A program made the position numbers and the translations under genes. A stretch of 64,000 nt of DNA, taken from contig NZ_WGDD01000042.1 in assembly GCF_015493435.1 (NCBI RefSeq), positions 1 to 64,000 on the forward strand, given 5' to 3'. Shown here in pieces: positions 48,435 through 57,043 of this stretch; the first letter of the stretch is position 1, and every line of letters begins with the position of its first letter. The DNA is from Sulfurovum sp. (GTDB taxonomy: Bacteria; Campylobacterota; Campylobacteria; Campylobacterales; Sulfurovaceae). The notes beneath the pieces were generated by a model, which was not told the DNA's origin, did no database searches, and was given only the letters and a program-made list of their open reading frames with translations.

Positions 48435-49982
48435 ATGCAGGAAATTTTTCAGACAGTTCAGAATGATTCGACACTGATGCTGATCGCAGGGATCGCGGCA
48501 GTGGTGCTGCTGATCATTGTTTTGGTGGTAGTGGTGTTCTCAACCAAAGCAAAAACGCTGAGTGACAGACTGGCAGAGAGCCAGGCTCTTGACAAAGTAA
48601 AAAACAGCAAAATAGAAACCCTGGAGAAAGTACTCCAGGAAACGAAGATCAGCAACGCAGCCCAGCTTCAGGAACTGCAGCATTTTGCACAGGTTAAAAA
48701 AGAGCTTGCTGACAAAACAGAACTGATCGGAACCCTGCAGAGTGCAAACGGCATTCTGGAAAAAGAGTTGAGTCAGACCCAGACGAAACTGGAAAACCTT
48801 GAAAACCTTTATAAAAACCTTTCAGAAGAACATAAAACACTGCAGGAGCATTTTACGCATCTTCAGGAAGACAACCACAGGTATCAGGTGAACAATGCAA
48901 GACTGCTGATGAAACTTGAAACGGAAAGCAGGCATGCTTCCAGCAAACTTGAAATGATGCAGGAGCATAAAAAAGAGCTGAAAACCGAGTTTGAACGCCT
49001 GGCAAAACAGATCTTTGACGGCAATTCCGAAAAATTTGCAGAATTTTCCAAACAAAATATCGACAGTATGATCAAACCGCTTCAGACACAGATAGAACAG
49101 TTTAAAAAACAGGTATCCGACACGTACAACACAGAAAGCCAGGACAGAGCGGTTCTCAAAAACGAGATCCGGTCTCTTAAAGAACTCAACGAAAAGATCA
49201 GCAAAGATGCCATTAATCTGACCAATGCACTCAAGGGAGAAAGCAAGCAGCAGGGTGTCTGGGGTGAAATGGTACTGGAACATGTGCTTGAAGCTTCCGG
49301 TCTGCGTAAAGGTTTCGAGTTTGAGCGTGAAGTGAACCTTCAGACAGATGAAGGGGAAGTTCTGCGTCCCGATGTGATCGTTCATCTGCCGGACAACCGT
49401 GACCTGATCATCGATGCAAAAACGTCACTTCTCTCGTACGAACGCTATGTCAATGCAGAAGATGAAGATAATAAGGCCACCTACCTTACCGCCCACCTGA
49501 ACTCTATTAAAATGCATATTGAAACACTGGCGAACAAAAATTACGAACGGCTGAAAGAAGTCAATACGCTGGATTTCATCTTTATGTTCATGCCCATAGA
49601 GGGGGCATTGGCTGTTGCTCTGGAGCATGAAAGCAGTATTTATGACAATGCGTTTAAAAAGAAGATCCTTCTGGTGGGACCGACCACACTTCTGGTCGCT
49701 ATGAGAGCCGTTGAAAATGTCTGGAAATATGAACGGCAGAACCAGAATGCCCAGGAAATTGCACGAAGAGCAGGGGCTATGTATGACAAGTTTGTACGTT
49801 TTTCAGAAGATCTTATTAAGATTTCCAAACAGATAGATGCTGTTCAAAGCAGTTTTTCCGCAGCAAAGAACAAACTCAGTGACGGAAAGGGAAACCTTGT
49901 CCGGCAGGTACAGCAGCTGAAAGAGCTTGGTGCACAGACAAGCAAACAAATGCCAAAAGAGCTTAAGGGTGAAGAAGAGTAA
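48435..49982 (+). CDS. rmuC: DNA recombination protein RmuC
   Basis: 515 residues: one N-terminal membrane segment (about 15-37), a long coiled coil (about 45-260) and the conserved RmuC nuclease-like domain with 'QQGVWGEMVLEHVLEASGLR', 'RPDVIVHLPDNRDLIIDAK' and 'FIFMFMPIEGALAVAL'. RmuC limits inversion at short repeats; its exact enzymatic role is not settled. The gene is joined to lolA with one base between stop and start. Confidence 0.93.
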   Translation: MQEIFQTVQNDSTLMLIAGIAAVVLLIIVLVVVVFSTKAKTLSDRLAESQALDKVKNSKIETLEKVLQETKISNAAQLQELQHFAQVKKELADKTELIGTLQSANGILEKELSQTQTKLENLENLYKNLSEEHKTLQEHFTHLQEDNHRYQVNNARLLMKLETESRHASSKLEMMQEHKKELKTEFERLAKQIFDGNSEKFAEFSKQNIDSMIKPLQTQIEQFKKQVSDTYNTESQDRAVLKNEIRSLKELNEKISKDAINLTNALKGESKQQGVWGEMVLEHVLEASGLRKGFEFEREVNLQTDEGEVLRPDVIVHLPDNRDLIIDAKTSLLSYERYVNAEDEDNKATYLTAHLNSIKMHIETLANKNYERLKEVNTLDFIFMFMPIEGALAVALEHESSIYDNAFKKKILLVGPTTLLVAMRAVENVWKYERQNQNAQEIARRAGAMYDKFVRFSEDLIKISKQIDAVQSSFSAAKNKLSDGKGNLVRQVQQLKELGAQTSKQMPKELKGEEE

Positions 49983-50048
49983 TAGAAAATTATACGTTTT
50001 TTTCACCATTGATATTTATTAAAGAGGAAAAGTGTATAATAAATATAT

Positions 50049-50071
50049 ATGATTTTTTTGTATAAAATCAT
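50049..50071. terminator. Possible hairpin after rmuC
   Basis: ATGATTTT and AAAATCAT form an 8-bp stem with a T-rich 7-nt loop, 67 bases after rmuC. It is AT-rich and could equally be an operator before the GGDEF/EAL gene. Confidence 0.3.
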
Positions 50072-50118
50072 AATCGGGTGTCAAGGGTTGGCCAGATGAA
50101 AGGAATGATTTCTATACT

Positions 50119-52431
50119 ATGAATAGTGCTTTGAATGAACGAGTGGCCTATGACAAGCTGAGTTTTTTCTATCTTTCATTGCCTATTATTCTGGTTGGCC
50201 AGCTGTTGGGAGCACTTCTTTTAAGTGCTATGGAAATGACGATTGTAGACTTGTATCCGATCGGTGTCTGGCTGCTGTTGAACATTATAATGTTTCTTTA
50301 TCGTTTCTATCACTACAGTCTGTTTAAAAAAAAGAGTGAAAAGAAAAAACACGGCAATGCAAAACTGTGGCTTGACCGCTACTATACCAATGTTCTGCTC
50401 AGCGGGATTATCTGGGGGAGCAGTGCGTTGCTCTTATTCCCGGCATCCAATCTTTTGGGACAAATGATTCTGCTCCTTTTCCTCTTTGCTGTAGGTTTTT
50501 CTTCTCTGGGCGTATTGGCGACAAAAAAAGATTTGCTTCTAAGCTATGTATTTGTGATGTACGGGCCGATCATATGGCGACTTTTCTTTTTATCAGGTGA
50601 GCTATATCTGAATATTGCCTATGCTGTACTTTCCCTGGTTCTGCTTATGATCCTTGTAGCGAACTATTATGGCAAGGTCATTAATAAATCGCTGGAAGAT
50701 CGCCAGCAGTTCATCGATATAAAAATATCCCATGAAAAGCTGAGAGAACGTTTTTTCTCTCTATTCGAACGTGCTCCTGTAGGTATCTACTACTATAATA
50801 GATCATTGGTACTGCAGGATGTGAACCGTCAGTTCCGCAAGATGAGTGGTATAGAAAACAAAGAACAGCTTATAGGTATCTCTCTGTATCAAAATATTGA
50901 AGATGCCAAGATTCTCGAAATCCATGAAAATGTTTTTAAACATCAGTCAGGCAATTATCGTGGTCCATTTCTTATGGCAAACAGCCATGCAAAAGAAGAT
51001 CTTTATGTCGATCTCTCAACGATACCGATGCTTAATAATGATGGAGATATTACCGGCGGTATAGCAATTGTAAATAATATTACAAATGAAGTGACAGCCC
51101 AGGAAAAGATGATGCGGGATGCCTATTATGATATGCTTACGAACATTCCCAACCGTACACTGCTGATGGATAAACTCAAAAATCTTGCAGAGGTTAAAAA
51201 ATCTACCAAAGACTATGGTGCACTGCTTTTCCTTGATATAGACAATTTTAAAAAGATCAATACGACCTTTGGCCAGGATATCGGCGATAAAGTCATTAAA
51301 CAGGTCGCTCACAGGATTGAAGCATTTATCGGCAGTCATGAAACATTGGCAAGGATGGCTGGTGATAAATTTGTTATTTTAATTCCCACTATCGGTAAAG
51401 ATGAAAATACAGCCAAGGAAGCAGCTTCCCAATATGTTGTAAAGTTCAATCAGTACTTTGTACAACCGATCCAAGTGGTAGGGAAAGACCATCATGTGAG
51501 TTTTTCCATCGGTGCTATTTTGTTTGCCGATACGGATGCAACAGCCTTTGATCTCCTCAAACGTGCGGAAACCGCTATGTATGAAGCAAAAAAGAGCACA
51601 CGTGGCAGTATGAAGTTTTATCAGGACAGTATGAGTACACAGGTCGAGGAACAGCTTATGCTTGAAAATGACATACATAAAGCGATTAAAGATAATGAAT
51701 TCGAAATGTACTATCAGCCACAGCTCAATGTCAAGAGCAACAAAATCATTGGTGCAGAGGCATTGATCCGATGGCATCATCCTGAAAGAGGGCTTATTCT
51801 TCCCACTGCATTCATTCCGCTTGCCGAAGAGAGCGGGATCATTATCAAGCTGGAAGAATGGATATTTGACAGGATATTTAAAGACGTCAAAGAAATGAAC
51901 CGAGATATGGGAAAATTCAGTTTGCATCATATCTCAATCAATATCAGTACTGTACACTTTCTGGAACCGCATTTTGTAGAAAAAATGATGCTGCTTGTTA
52001 AAAAGCACAGGGTGAAACCGGAATGGTTTGAACTGGAGATCACGGAAAGCGGTATCATACGAAATATTGATGATGCCATAAGAAAGATCAAGGAACTGAA
52101 GGGTTTTGGGTTTGCTTTCTCCATTGATGATTTCGGGACAGGATATTCCTCCTTGTCGCATCTTAAAGAACTGCCGGTCGATGTTATAAAGATCGATCAG
52201 TCATTCATACGCAACATGAACACGGATGATGAAATGATTGTAGAGGCTGTTGTGGCCATAGGACAAAAGTTTCACTTGGGTATTGTGGCTGAAGGGGTTG
52301 AAAACAAAGATACACTGAAATATCTTCAACATGTGAACTGTGATACCTACCAGGGATACCTCGCCTCTACAGCTGTTCCTCTTAAAGATTTTGAAGCACT
52401 GTTGAAATTTGAAAAAAAAGTAAAGGAATAA
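50119..52431 (+). CDS. Membrane PAS-GGDEF-EAL protein with degenerate GGDEF
   Basis: 770 residues. The first 190 residues contain about six or seven membrane segments. A PAS domain lies at about 205-325 ('FFSLFERAPVGIYYYNRSL'), then a GGDEF domain (about 330-490) and an EAL domain (about 505-765). The cyclase signature is A414-G-D-K-F instead of GG[DE]EF, so cyclase activity is unlikely. The EAL domain keeps E547-A-L and 'DDFGTGYSSL', so it probably degrades c-di-GMP, perhaps with the GGDEF domain as GTP sensor. Predicted to sit in the inner membrane. The ArsC-like gene follows after 4 bases. Confidence 0.93.
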   Translation: MNSALNERVAYDKLSFFYLSLPIILVGQLLGALLLSAMEMTIVDLYPIGVWLLLNIIMFLYRFYHYSLFKKKSEKKKHGNAKLWLDRYYTNVLLSGIIWGSSALLLFPASNLLGQMILLLFLFAVGFSSLGVLATKKDLLLSYVFVMYGPIIWRLFFLSGELYLNIAYAVLSLVLLMILVANYYGKVINKSLEDRQQFIDIKISHEKLRERFFSLFERAPVGIYYYNRSLVLQDVNRQFRKMSGIENKEQLIGISLYQNIEDAKILEIHENVFKHQSGNYRGPFLMANSHAKEDLYVDLSTIPMLNNDGDITGGIAIVNNITNEVTAQEKMMRDAYYDMLTNIPNRTLLMDKLKNLAEVKKSTKDYGALLFLDIDNFKKINTTFGQDIGDKVIKQVAHRIEAFIGSHETLARMAGDKFVILIPTIGKDENTAKEAASQYVVKFNQYFVQPIQVVGKDHHVSFSIGAILFADTDATAFDLLKRAETAMYEAKKSTRGSMKFYQDSMSTQVEEQLMLENDIHKAIKDNEFEMYYQPQLNVKSNKIIGAEALIRWHHPERGLILPTAFIPLAEESGIIIKLEEWIFDRIFKDVKEMNRDMGKFSLHHISINISTVHFLEPHFVEKMMLLVKKHRVKPEWFELEITESGIIRNIDDAIRKIKELKGFGFAFSIDDFGTGYSSLSHLKELPVDVIKIDQSFIRNMNTDDEMIVEAVVAIGQKFHLGIVAEGVENKDTLKYLQHVNCDTYQGYLASTAVPLKDFEALLKFEKKVKE

Positions 52432-52435
52432 TAGA

Positions 52436-52789
52436 ATGAGTAAAATAACTATCTGGCATAACCCAAGATGCAGTAAATCGAGAAATGCGGCAGCATTGCT
52501 GGAAGAGAAAGGTATAGAGGCAGAAGTCGTGAAATATCTTGATACGCCGCCGACGAAAGAAGAGATCAAATCGGTGTTGGAAATGCTCGGAATTTCAGCG
52601 CGAGAACTGATGAGAACCAAAGAATCTGTCTATAAAGAACTTGGTCTTAAAGAAGTTGAGGATGAGGAGAAACTTATTGAAGCGATGGCAGAACATCCGA
52701 AGCTGATTGAACGCCCCATAGTCATAAAAGGCAGTAAAGCTGCCATTGGAAGACCGATAGAAAAGATCGTTGAATTGCTGGATGCGTGA
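52436..52789 (+). CDS. arsC: ArsC-family (glutaredoxin-dependent arsenate-reductase-like) protein
   Basis: 117 residues. 'HNPRCSKSR' gives the catalytic Cys (C12), and 'RPIVIKGSKAAIGRP' near 93-107 is the ArsC signature. True arsenate reductases turn arsenate into arsenite with glutathione/glutaredoxin; YffB/ArsC-like relatives have other roles. No arsenite pump or ArsR is next to it, so the arsenate role is not proven. It is four bases downstream of the c-di-GMP gene and was probably transcribed with it. Confidence 0.85.
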   Translation: MSKITIWHNPRCSKSRNAAALLEEKGIEAEVVKYLDTPPTKEEIKSVLEMLGISARELMRTKESVYKELGLKEVEDEEKLIEAMAEHPKLIERPIVIKGSKAAIGRPIEKIVELLDA

Positions 52790-52865
52790 AGCAGTAGGAA
52801 TTTCTTTCAATACATTATGATAGAATGCCATCCGTATATGACAGAACGATAATAAGGATACCCAT

Positions 52866-54461
52866 TTGCTAAGTACAGTCAATTTAACACAACGCTACGG
52901 AAAGAGAGTACTTTTCGACAAGATCAATATTACCCTGGACGTAGGAAAACGATATGGTCTTATTGGTGCCAACGGTGCCGGAAAATCTACCTTTATGAAA
53001 ATTCTGGCAGGTGAAATGGAGCCGAGTGACGGTGAAGTTCAGCTTCAACCCGGCCTGAAGCTCGGTATGCTCAGCCAGAACCAGTATGCTTTCGAGGATT
53101 TTACGCTCAAAGATGCCGTACTTTACGGAAACAAAAAGCTTTATGAGGCACAAAAAGAGAAAGAGAAGCTTTACATGGAAGGCGATTTTGAGAGTGATGA
53201 GGTGAATAACCGGCTGGCAGAACTCGAAATGATCTGTGCCGATGAGGACCCGACCTATGAAAGTGACGTCAAAATAGAAAAATTGCTCACAACACTGGGC
53301 TTTCCGGTAGAGCAGCATGACGACCTTATGAGTTCGCTGACCGGAGGGGACAAGTTCAAGATCCTCCTGGCACAGGTGCTCTTCCTCAAGCCTGATGTTC
53401 TGCTGCTCGACGAGCCTACCAACAACCTCGATATGGAGACGATTGCCTGGCTGGAGCAGGAACTGAAACGCCATGAAGGAACGCTGCTTGTCATTTCACA
53501 CGACAGGCACTTTCTCAATGGTGTCGTCACACACATTCTGGATCTTGACTTCCAGAATATCCGTGAATTCACAGGTAACTACGATGAGTGGTACATTGCG
53601 GCGAACCTTCTGTCAAAGCAGGCACAGACAGATAGAAGCAAGGCACTTAAAGAAAAAGAGGAACTGGAGAAGTTCATCGCGCGATTTTCGGCGAATGCTT
53701 CCAAGGCCAAGCAGGCGACTTCGCGTCAGAAGCAGCTGGACAAACTCGACGTACAGGAGATCAAACTCTCAAGCAGAAGAGACCCGTCCATTATGTTCAA
53801 GCCGCACCGGGACATTGGAAACGAAGTGCTTGAAGTAGAGAACCTTTCCAAAAGCTACGGGAATGAGAACGTCTTTGAAGGCTTGAGTTTCAAGGTGAAT
53901 AAAGGTGACAAGATAGCGCTTATAGGAACGAACGGTGTGGGAAAGACCACGCTGCTTGAAATCCTTATGGGCAATCTTGAGCCTGACAGCGGAAAATTCA
54001 ACTGGGGGCAGACGATCACCACGACCTACTTCCCGCAGAATACAACGGATGTTGTGGTCGGTGATGAAGAACTGCCGCAGTGGATACAGGGCTTTGACCC
54101 CAAATGGCACATCGATGACATCAGGAAAACACTGGGGCGTATGCTCTTCTCCGGTGAAGAACAGAAAAAGAAGATCGATGCCTGTTCGGGTGGAGAGAAA
54201 CACCGTGTCATGCTTTCAAAAATGATGATGGATTCTGCCAATTTCCTGGTATTGGATGAACCTGACAACCACCTCGACCTCGAAGCCATCGTCGCACTGG
54301 GTGAAGCGCTGCACAACTATCAGGGTGGTGTGATTTGTGTCTCACATGACCGGGAACTCATCGATGCATTCGCGAACCGTATCATCAAGCTCAATGAAGA
54401 CGGTTCTATGATCGATTTTGAAGGAAATTACGAAGCATTCGCGGAGCAGCATGAAAATTAA
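52866..54461 (+). CDS. ybiT: ABC-F ATPase, YbiT-like
   Basis: 531 residues with a TTG start (AAGGA 7 bases upstream). Two ATP-binding domains without membrane segments are typical of ABC-F proteins, which act on the ribosome. Domain 1: Walker A 'GANGAGKST', signature 'SLTGGDKFKILLAQ' and Walker B 'LLLDEPTNNLD'. Domain 2: 'GTNGVGKTT', 'CSGGEKHRVMLSK' and 'LVLDEPDNHLD'. The linker between them is charged ('FIARFSANASKAKQATSRQK'). The overall pattern and length are those of YbiT. Stands between arsC and a convergent mltG. Confidence 0.93.
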   Translation: MLSTVNLTQRYGKRVLFDKINITLDVGKRYGLIGANGAGKSTFMKILAGEMEPSDGEVQLQPGLKLGMLSQNQYAFEDFTLKDAVLYGNKKLYEAQKEKEKLYMEGDFESDEVNNRLAELEMICADEDPTYESDVKIEKLLTTLGFPVEQHDDLMSSLTGGDKFKILLAQVLFLKPDVLLLDEPTNNLDMETIAWLEQELKRHEGTLLVISHDRHFLNGVVTHILDLDFQNIREFTGNYDEWYIAANLLSKQAQTDRSKALKEKEELEKFIARFSANASKAKQATSRQKQLDKLDVQEIKLSSRRDPSIMFKPHRDIGNEVLEVENLSKSYGNENVFEGLSFKVNKGDKIALIGTNGVGKTTLLEILMGNLEPDSGKFNWGQTITTTYFPQNTTDVVVGDEELPQWIQGFDPKWHIDDIRKTLGRMLFSGEEQKKKIDACSGGEKHRVMLSKMMMDSANFLVLDEPDNHLDLEAIVALGEALHNYQGGVICVSHDRELIDAFANRIIKLNEDGSMIDFEGNYEAFAEQHEN

Positions 54462-54493
54462 AAGGGAGAACGAACACAAAGATATTTTGATCC

Positions 54494-55531
54494 CTATGGC
54501 TTTGTTGCATTGGTTTCCACACAGACGGTCTGGTTTGTTTCTCTCTCTTTCAGGGTCTTCTTTTTTCTCAGATATTCTCTGAAGGCCCTGATATTCTTTA
54601 AATGTTCTTCGTAAGTAACTGCGAAGTTGTGTGATCCGCCCGGGGTGAGCATAAAGAAAAGGTACTTGCTCTCCGACGGCATCATCGCCGCCCTGAGTGC
54701 ATCGATGGTAACTGTTCCCAGCGGCTGTGGCGGCAGACCTTTGTGCCGGTAGGTATTGAAATAGGTATTGTCCGTCCTGATGCGTTCCGGGGTGACGATG
54801 ACATGGGAGTATTTGCCATAATTCAGCGTACAGTCCATCTGCAGTTTCATCTTTTTATCCAGTCGGTTGTAAATGACTGAGGAGATCAGTGGCATCTCTT
54901 TGATCGAATTGCTTTCTTTCTGGATGATGGAAGCTATGGTCAGCAGTATTCTCATGGTTGAAAGTTTCGGTTTTTGTGTGAAATACTCTTTTTCGAATGC
55001 TGCCAGTTCATTATTCGACAGGTCAAAAAGGTACTGCATTGCGGCAAAGGCATCTGCATTCCTGGCGATGCTATAATGCTGTGCAAAAATATCTGCCTCC
55101 TTGAAGCGGGAACGTGCTTCATACTCCTCAAATAGATTTTTCTCGTCAAGCTTCATGTCATTCGCCAGGCGGTAGCAGAGTTCTTTAGCTGTTTCCCCGG
55201 CATACACCACGACCTGCATGACATCGGCATTTTTCTCATACAGGGAAGAAAAGAAGTCATACCGGCTTTTTTTCGTATCTTTGACATGGTACCATCCCTC
55301 TTTGGGAAGTGTCCCGAGATGCATGAAGATCTGATCGATGAAGGTAACGGTATAGCCGTATTTCTCCAATTCATGGGCTATCTCTTTGCTACTTGAACCG
55401 GAAAGGTAAAAGGTTTTATGCTCTGAGGCAGGGGAGATGAAATTATAGATCGCAGCAATGACAACAATGACGATGAGAATTTCAATGTAACGTACGATAC
55501 GCTTGTATTCCTGGGTGAACAACTCTTTCAT
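54494..55531 (-). CDS. mltG: Endolytic murein transglycosylase MltG, copy 2
   Basis: 345 residues with one membrane segment (about 16-34). 'IASIIQKESNSIKEMPLISS' has the catalytic Glu, followed by 'MKLQMDCTLNYGKYSH' and 'TYRHKGLPPQPLGTVTI', matching copy 1 closely over the catalytic domain while the N-terminal LysM-like part is quite different. It has a Lys-rich C-terminal extension of about 20 residues. No Shine-Dalgarno is seen and TATAAT lies 8 nt before the ATG. Two mltG copies so close together are uncommon; they may act in different stages of wall synthesis. Confidence 0.9.
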   Translation of the reverse strand: MKELFTQEYKRIVRYIEILIVIVVIAAIYNFISPASEHKTFYLSGSSSKEIAHELEKYGYTVTFIDQIFMHLGTLPKEGWYHVKDTKKSRYDFFSSLYEKNADVMQVVVYAGETAKELCYRLANDMKLDEKNLFEEYEARSRFKEADIFAQHYSIARNADAFAAMQYLFDLSNNELAAFEKEYFTQKPKLSTMRILLTIASIIQKESNSIKEMPLISSVIYNRLDKKMKLQMDCTLNYGKYSHVIVTPERIRTDNTYFNTYRHKGLPPQPLGTVTIDALRAAMMPSESKYLFFMLTPGGSHNFAVTYEEHLKNIRAFREYLRKKKTLKERETNQTVCVETNATKP

Positions 55532-55539
55532 GATGAATG

Positions 55540-55545
55540 ATTATA
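55540..55545 (-). promoter_or_regulatory. TATAAT 8 nt before mltG copy 2
   Basis: TATAAT on the minus strand followed by eight bases and the ATG, without ribosome-binding site; another candidate leaderless start. Confidence 0.5.
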
Positions 55546-55618
55546 ACATATATTAATGAGGTAATTATACTAAAAAATGTTATACTCCGGAATATTTCCC
55601 AAAAGGTGAACGACTCAC

Positions 55619-56620
55619 ATGCTGCGACGCTTTTCTCTCTTTTTCCTGCTTTTCTCTGTGTCGATGTATGGGCAGGGGTTAAAATACCAGCTGGGCCAGG
55701 GTGTACAGTTGGGAAACCTTCCTCTGTATATGGGTGGATATTTTTCTCTTGAATACAGCCAGTTTCAGGGAGGTCCCCGTACGCTTACACTGGATGAGCT
55801 GGCCCTCATGCTTTACGGTGAAACAGACACATTTTCCTACCTGATGGAAGTGGAAGCTGACAATGTCTACAGTGAAGTATTCGGTGATGAAGCGAGTGAT
55901 GTAAAGCAGGAAGATTTCCATATTGAGCGGATGTATGTCAATAAAGAGTTCAATGAGCACTATGCACTGATGCTGGGGAAATACAATTCGCCCATCGGCT
56001 TCTGGAACCGTATTCCTATCAACGTACTGCGTGATACCAGTTCCAATCCTGTACTTACGCACATTCTTTTCCCGAATTTTACGACGGGTGCGGATCTGCA
56101 TTATCAGTCCGGGAACAGTTATGATGCCGCTTTTGACCTGATGCTGCAGGGAACAGAGGATCTCGACAAACTTTTCTATGATGACCCCTATAACAATTTC
56201 GATATCGACGCGCAGGCAGGTGCAGGACTTTCTTTCCGGAAGGATGCAGTGAAATATCAGTTCAATGCAGGCTATTTTCATCTTGTTTCCGATGAAGAGT
56301 ACTATTATCTTCTGGGTGCCTTTCAATATGAAACGGAAGCGTTCAAAGTGCAGGCTTCTTTGGGAACACAGTTCAATGGAGATGGAAGCACGGTTCCCTA
56401 CGTGGGATATCTGCAGGGAAGCTACCTGATAGCAGAAGAACATGAAGCGATCCTGAGGGTGGAAGCCTATGATGACAGGCTTCAACATACCAAAGACAGC
56501 TTTGTGGTCATGGGATATACCTACAGGCCGCTGTTTCCGGTTGCCTTCAAGGCCGAATACCAGTGGCATTCCAAAGAGGACGAGAACCGTTTTCTTCTCT
56601 CGGTCTCGGCACTGTTCTAA
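55619..56620 (+). CDS. Outer-membrane porin-like protein
   Basis: 333 residues with a signal peptide (1-18). The mature chain is strand-rich with many Tyr/Phe and acidic residues, e.g. 'YMGGYFSLEYSQF', 'NKEFNEHYALMLGKYNSPIG', and ends in 'LSVSALF' with a terminal Phe, typical of barrels. It resembles phosphate-selective or DUF-type porins of epsilonproteobacteria in general pattern. The next gene (PstS-like) begins directly after the stop, and a sensor kinase follows, so the porin may belong to a sensing or uptake unit. Confidence 0.78.
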   Translation: MLRRFSLFFLLFSVSMYGQGLKYQLGQGVQLGNLPLYMGGYFSLEYSQFQGGPRTLTLDELALMLYGETDTFSYLMEVEADNVYSEVFGDEASDVKQEDFHIERMYVNKEFNEHYALMLGKYNSPIGFWNRIPINVLRDTSSNPVLTHILFPNFTTGADLHYQSGNSYDAAFDLMLQGTEDLDKLFYDDPYNNFDIDAQAGAGLSFRKDAVKYQFNAGYFHLVSDEEYYYLLGAFQYETEAFKVQASLGTQFNGDGSTVPYVGYLQGSYLIAEEHEAILRVEAYDDRLQHTKDSFVVMGYTYRPLFPVAFKAEYQWHSKEDENRFLLSVSALF

Positions 56621-57043
56621 ATGAGTTCCATGTTACGGGCTGTATCTCTTTTTTTGCTGCTTGGCCTGTACCTTTATGCCGGGAAGCTTGTCGTAGTGAC
56701 CAATGCAGAGAGCCCCATAGACAGGCTTACGCAGTCACAGGTACGTACGCTCTATCTGAAAAAAAAGCGTTTCTGGGGCGATACCAGGCTTGTCGTACTG
56801 AACCTGCCGCCGCAAAATGCGCTGAGACAGCGCTTTGAACATGACATACTGAAAATGGATGCCGAAGAATGGGAAGCCTACTGGGCAAAACAGCACTACA
56901 TGGGGCATCGCCCGCCCTATAGGGTGGAGTCGGTCAGAAGTATGCTGCTTTTCATCAAAAAGGTGAAAGGTGCGGTAGGCTATCTGCCGAAGAACAGGGT
57001 CGGTACCGGGATGAAGATCATCTATGAAGGGCCCTCATCATGA
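56621..57043 (+). CDS. Small PstS-like periplasmic binding protein
   Basis: 140 residues with a signal peptide (about 1-20). 'VVVTNAESPIDRLTQSQVRT' and 'LYLKKKRFWGDTRLVVLNLP' match the opening of PstS/PBP-like domains, and 'GAVGYLPKNRVGTGMKII' the end; the chain is only half the size of a full binding protein. It starts right after the porin stop and overlaps the kinase start by ATGA, so it probably supplies ligand to, or partners with, the sensor kinase. Phosphate as ligand is a guess from family only. Confidence 0.75.
   Translation: MSSMLRAVSLFLLLGLYLYAGKLVVVTNAESPIDRLTQSQVRTLYLKKKRFWGDTRLVVLNLPPQNALRQRFEHDILKMDAEEWEAYWAKQHYMGHRPPYRVESVRSMLLFIKKVKGAVGYLPKNRVGTGMKIIYEGPSS

Noticed and set aside
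52436-52789. Arsenic resistance operon
   Set aside because: Only an ArsC-like protein is present; no arsR, arsB or acr3 gene is adjacent.
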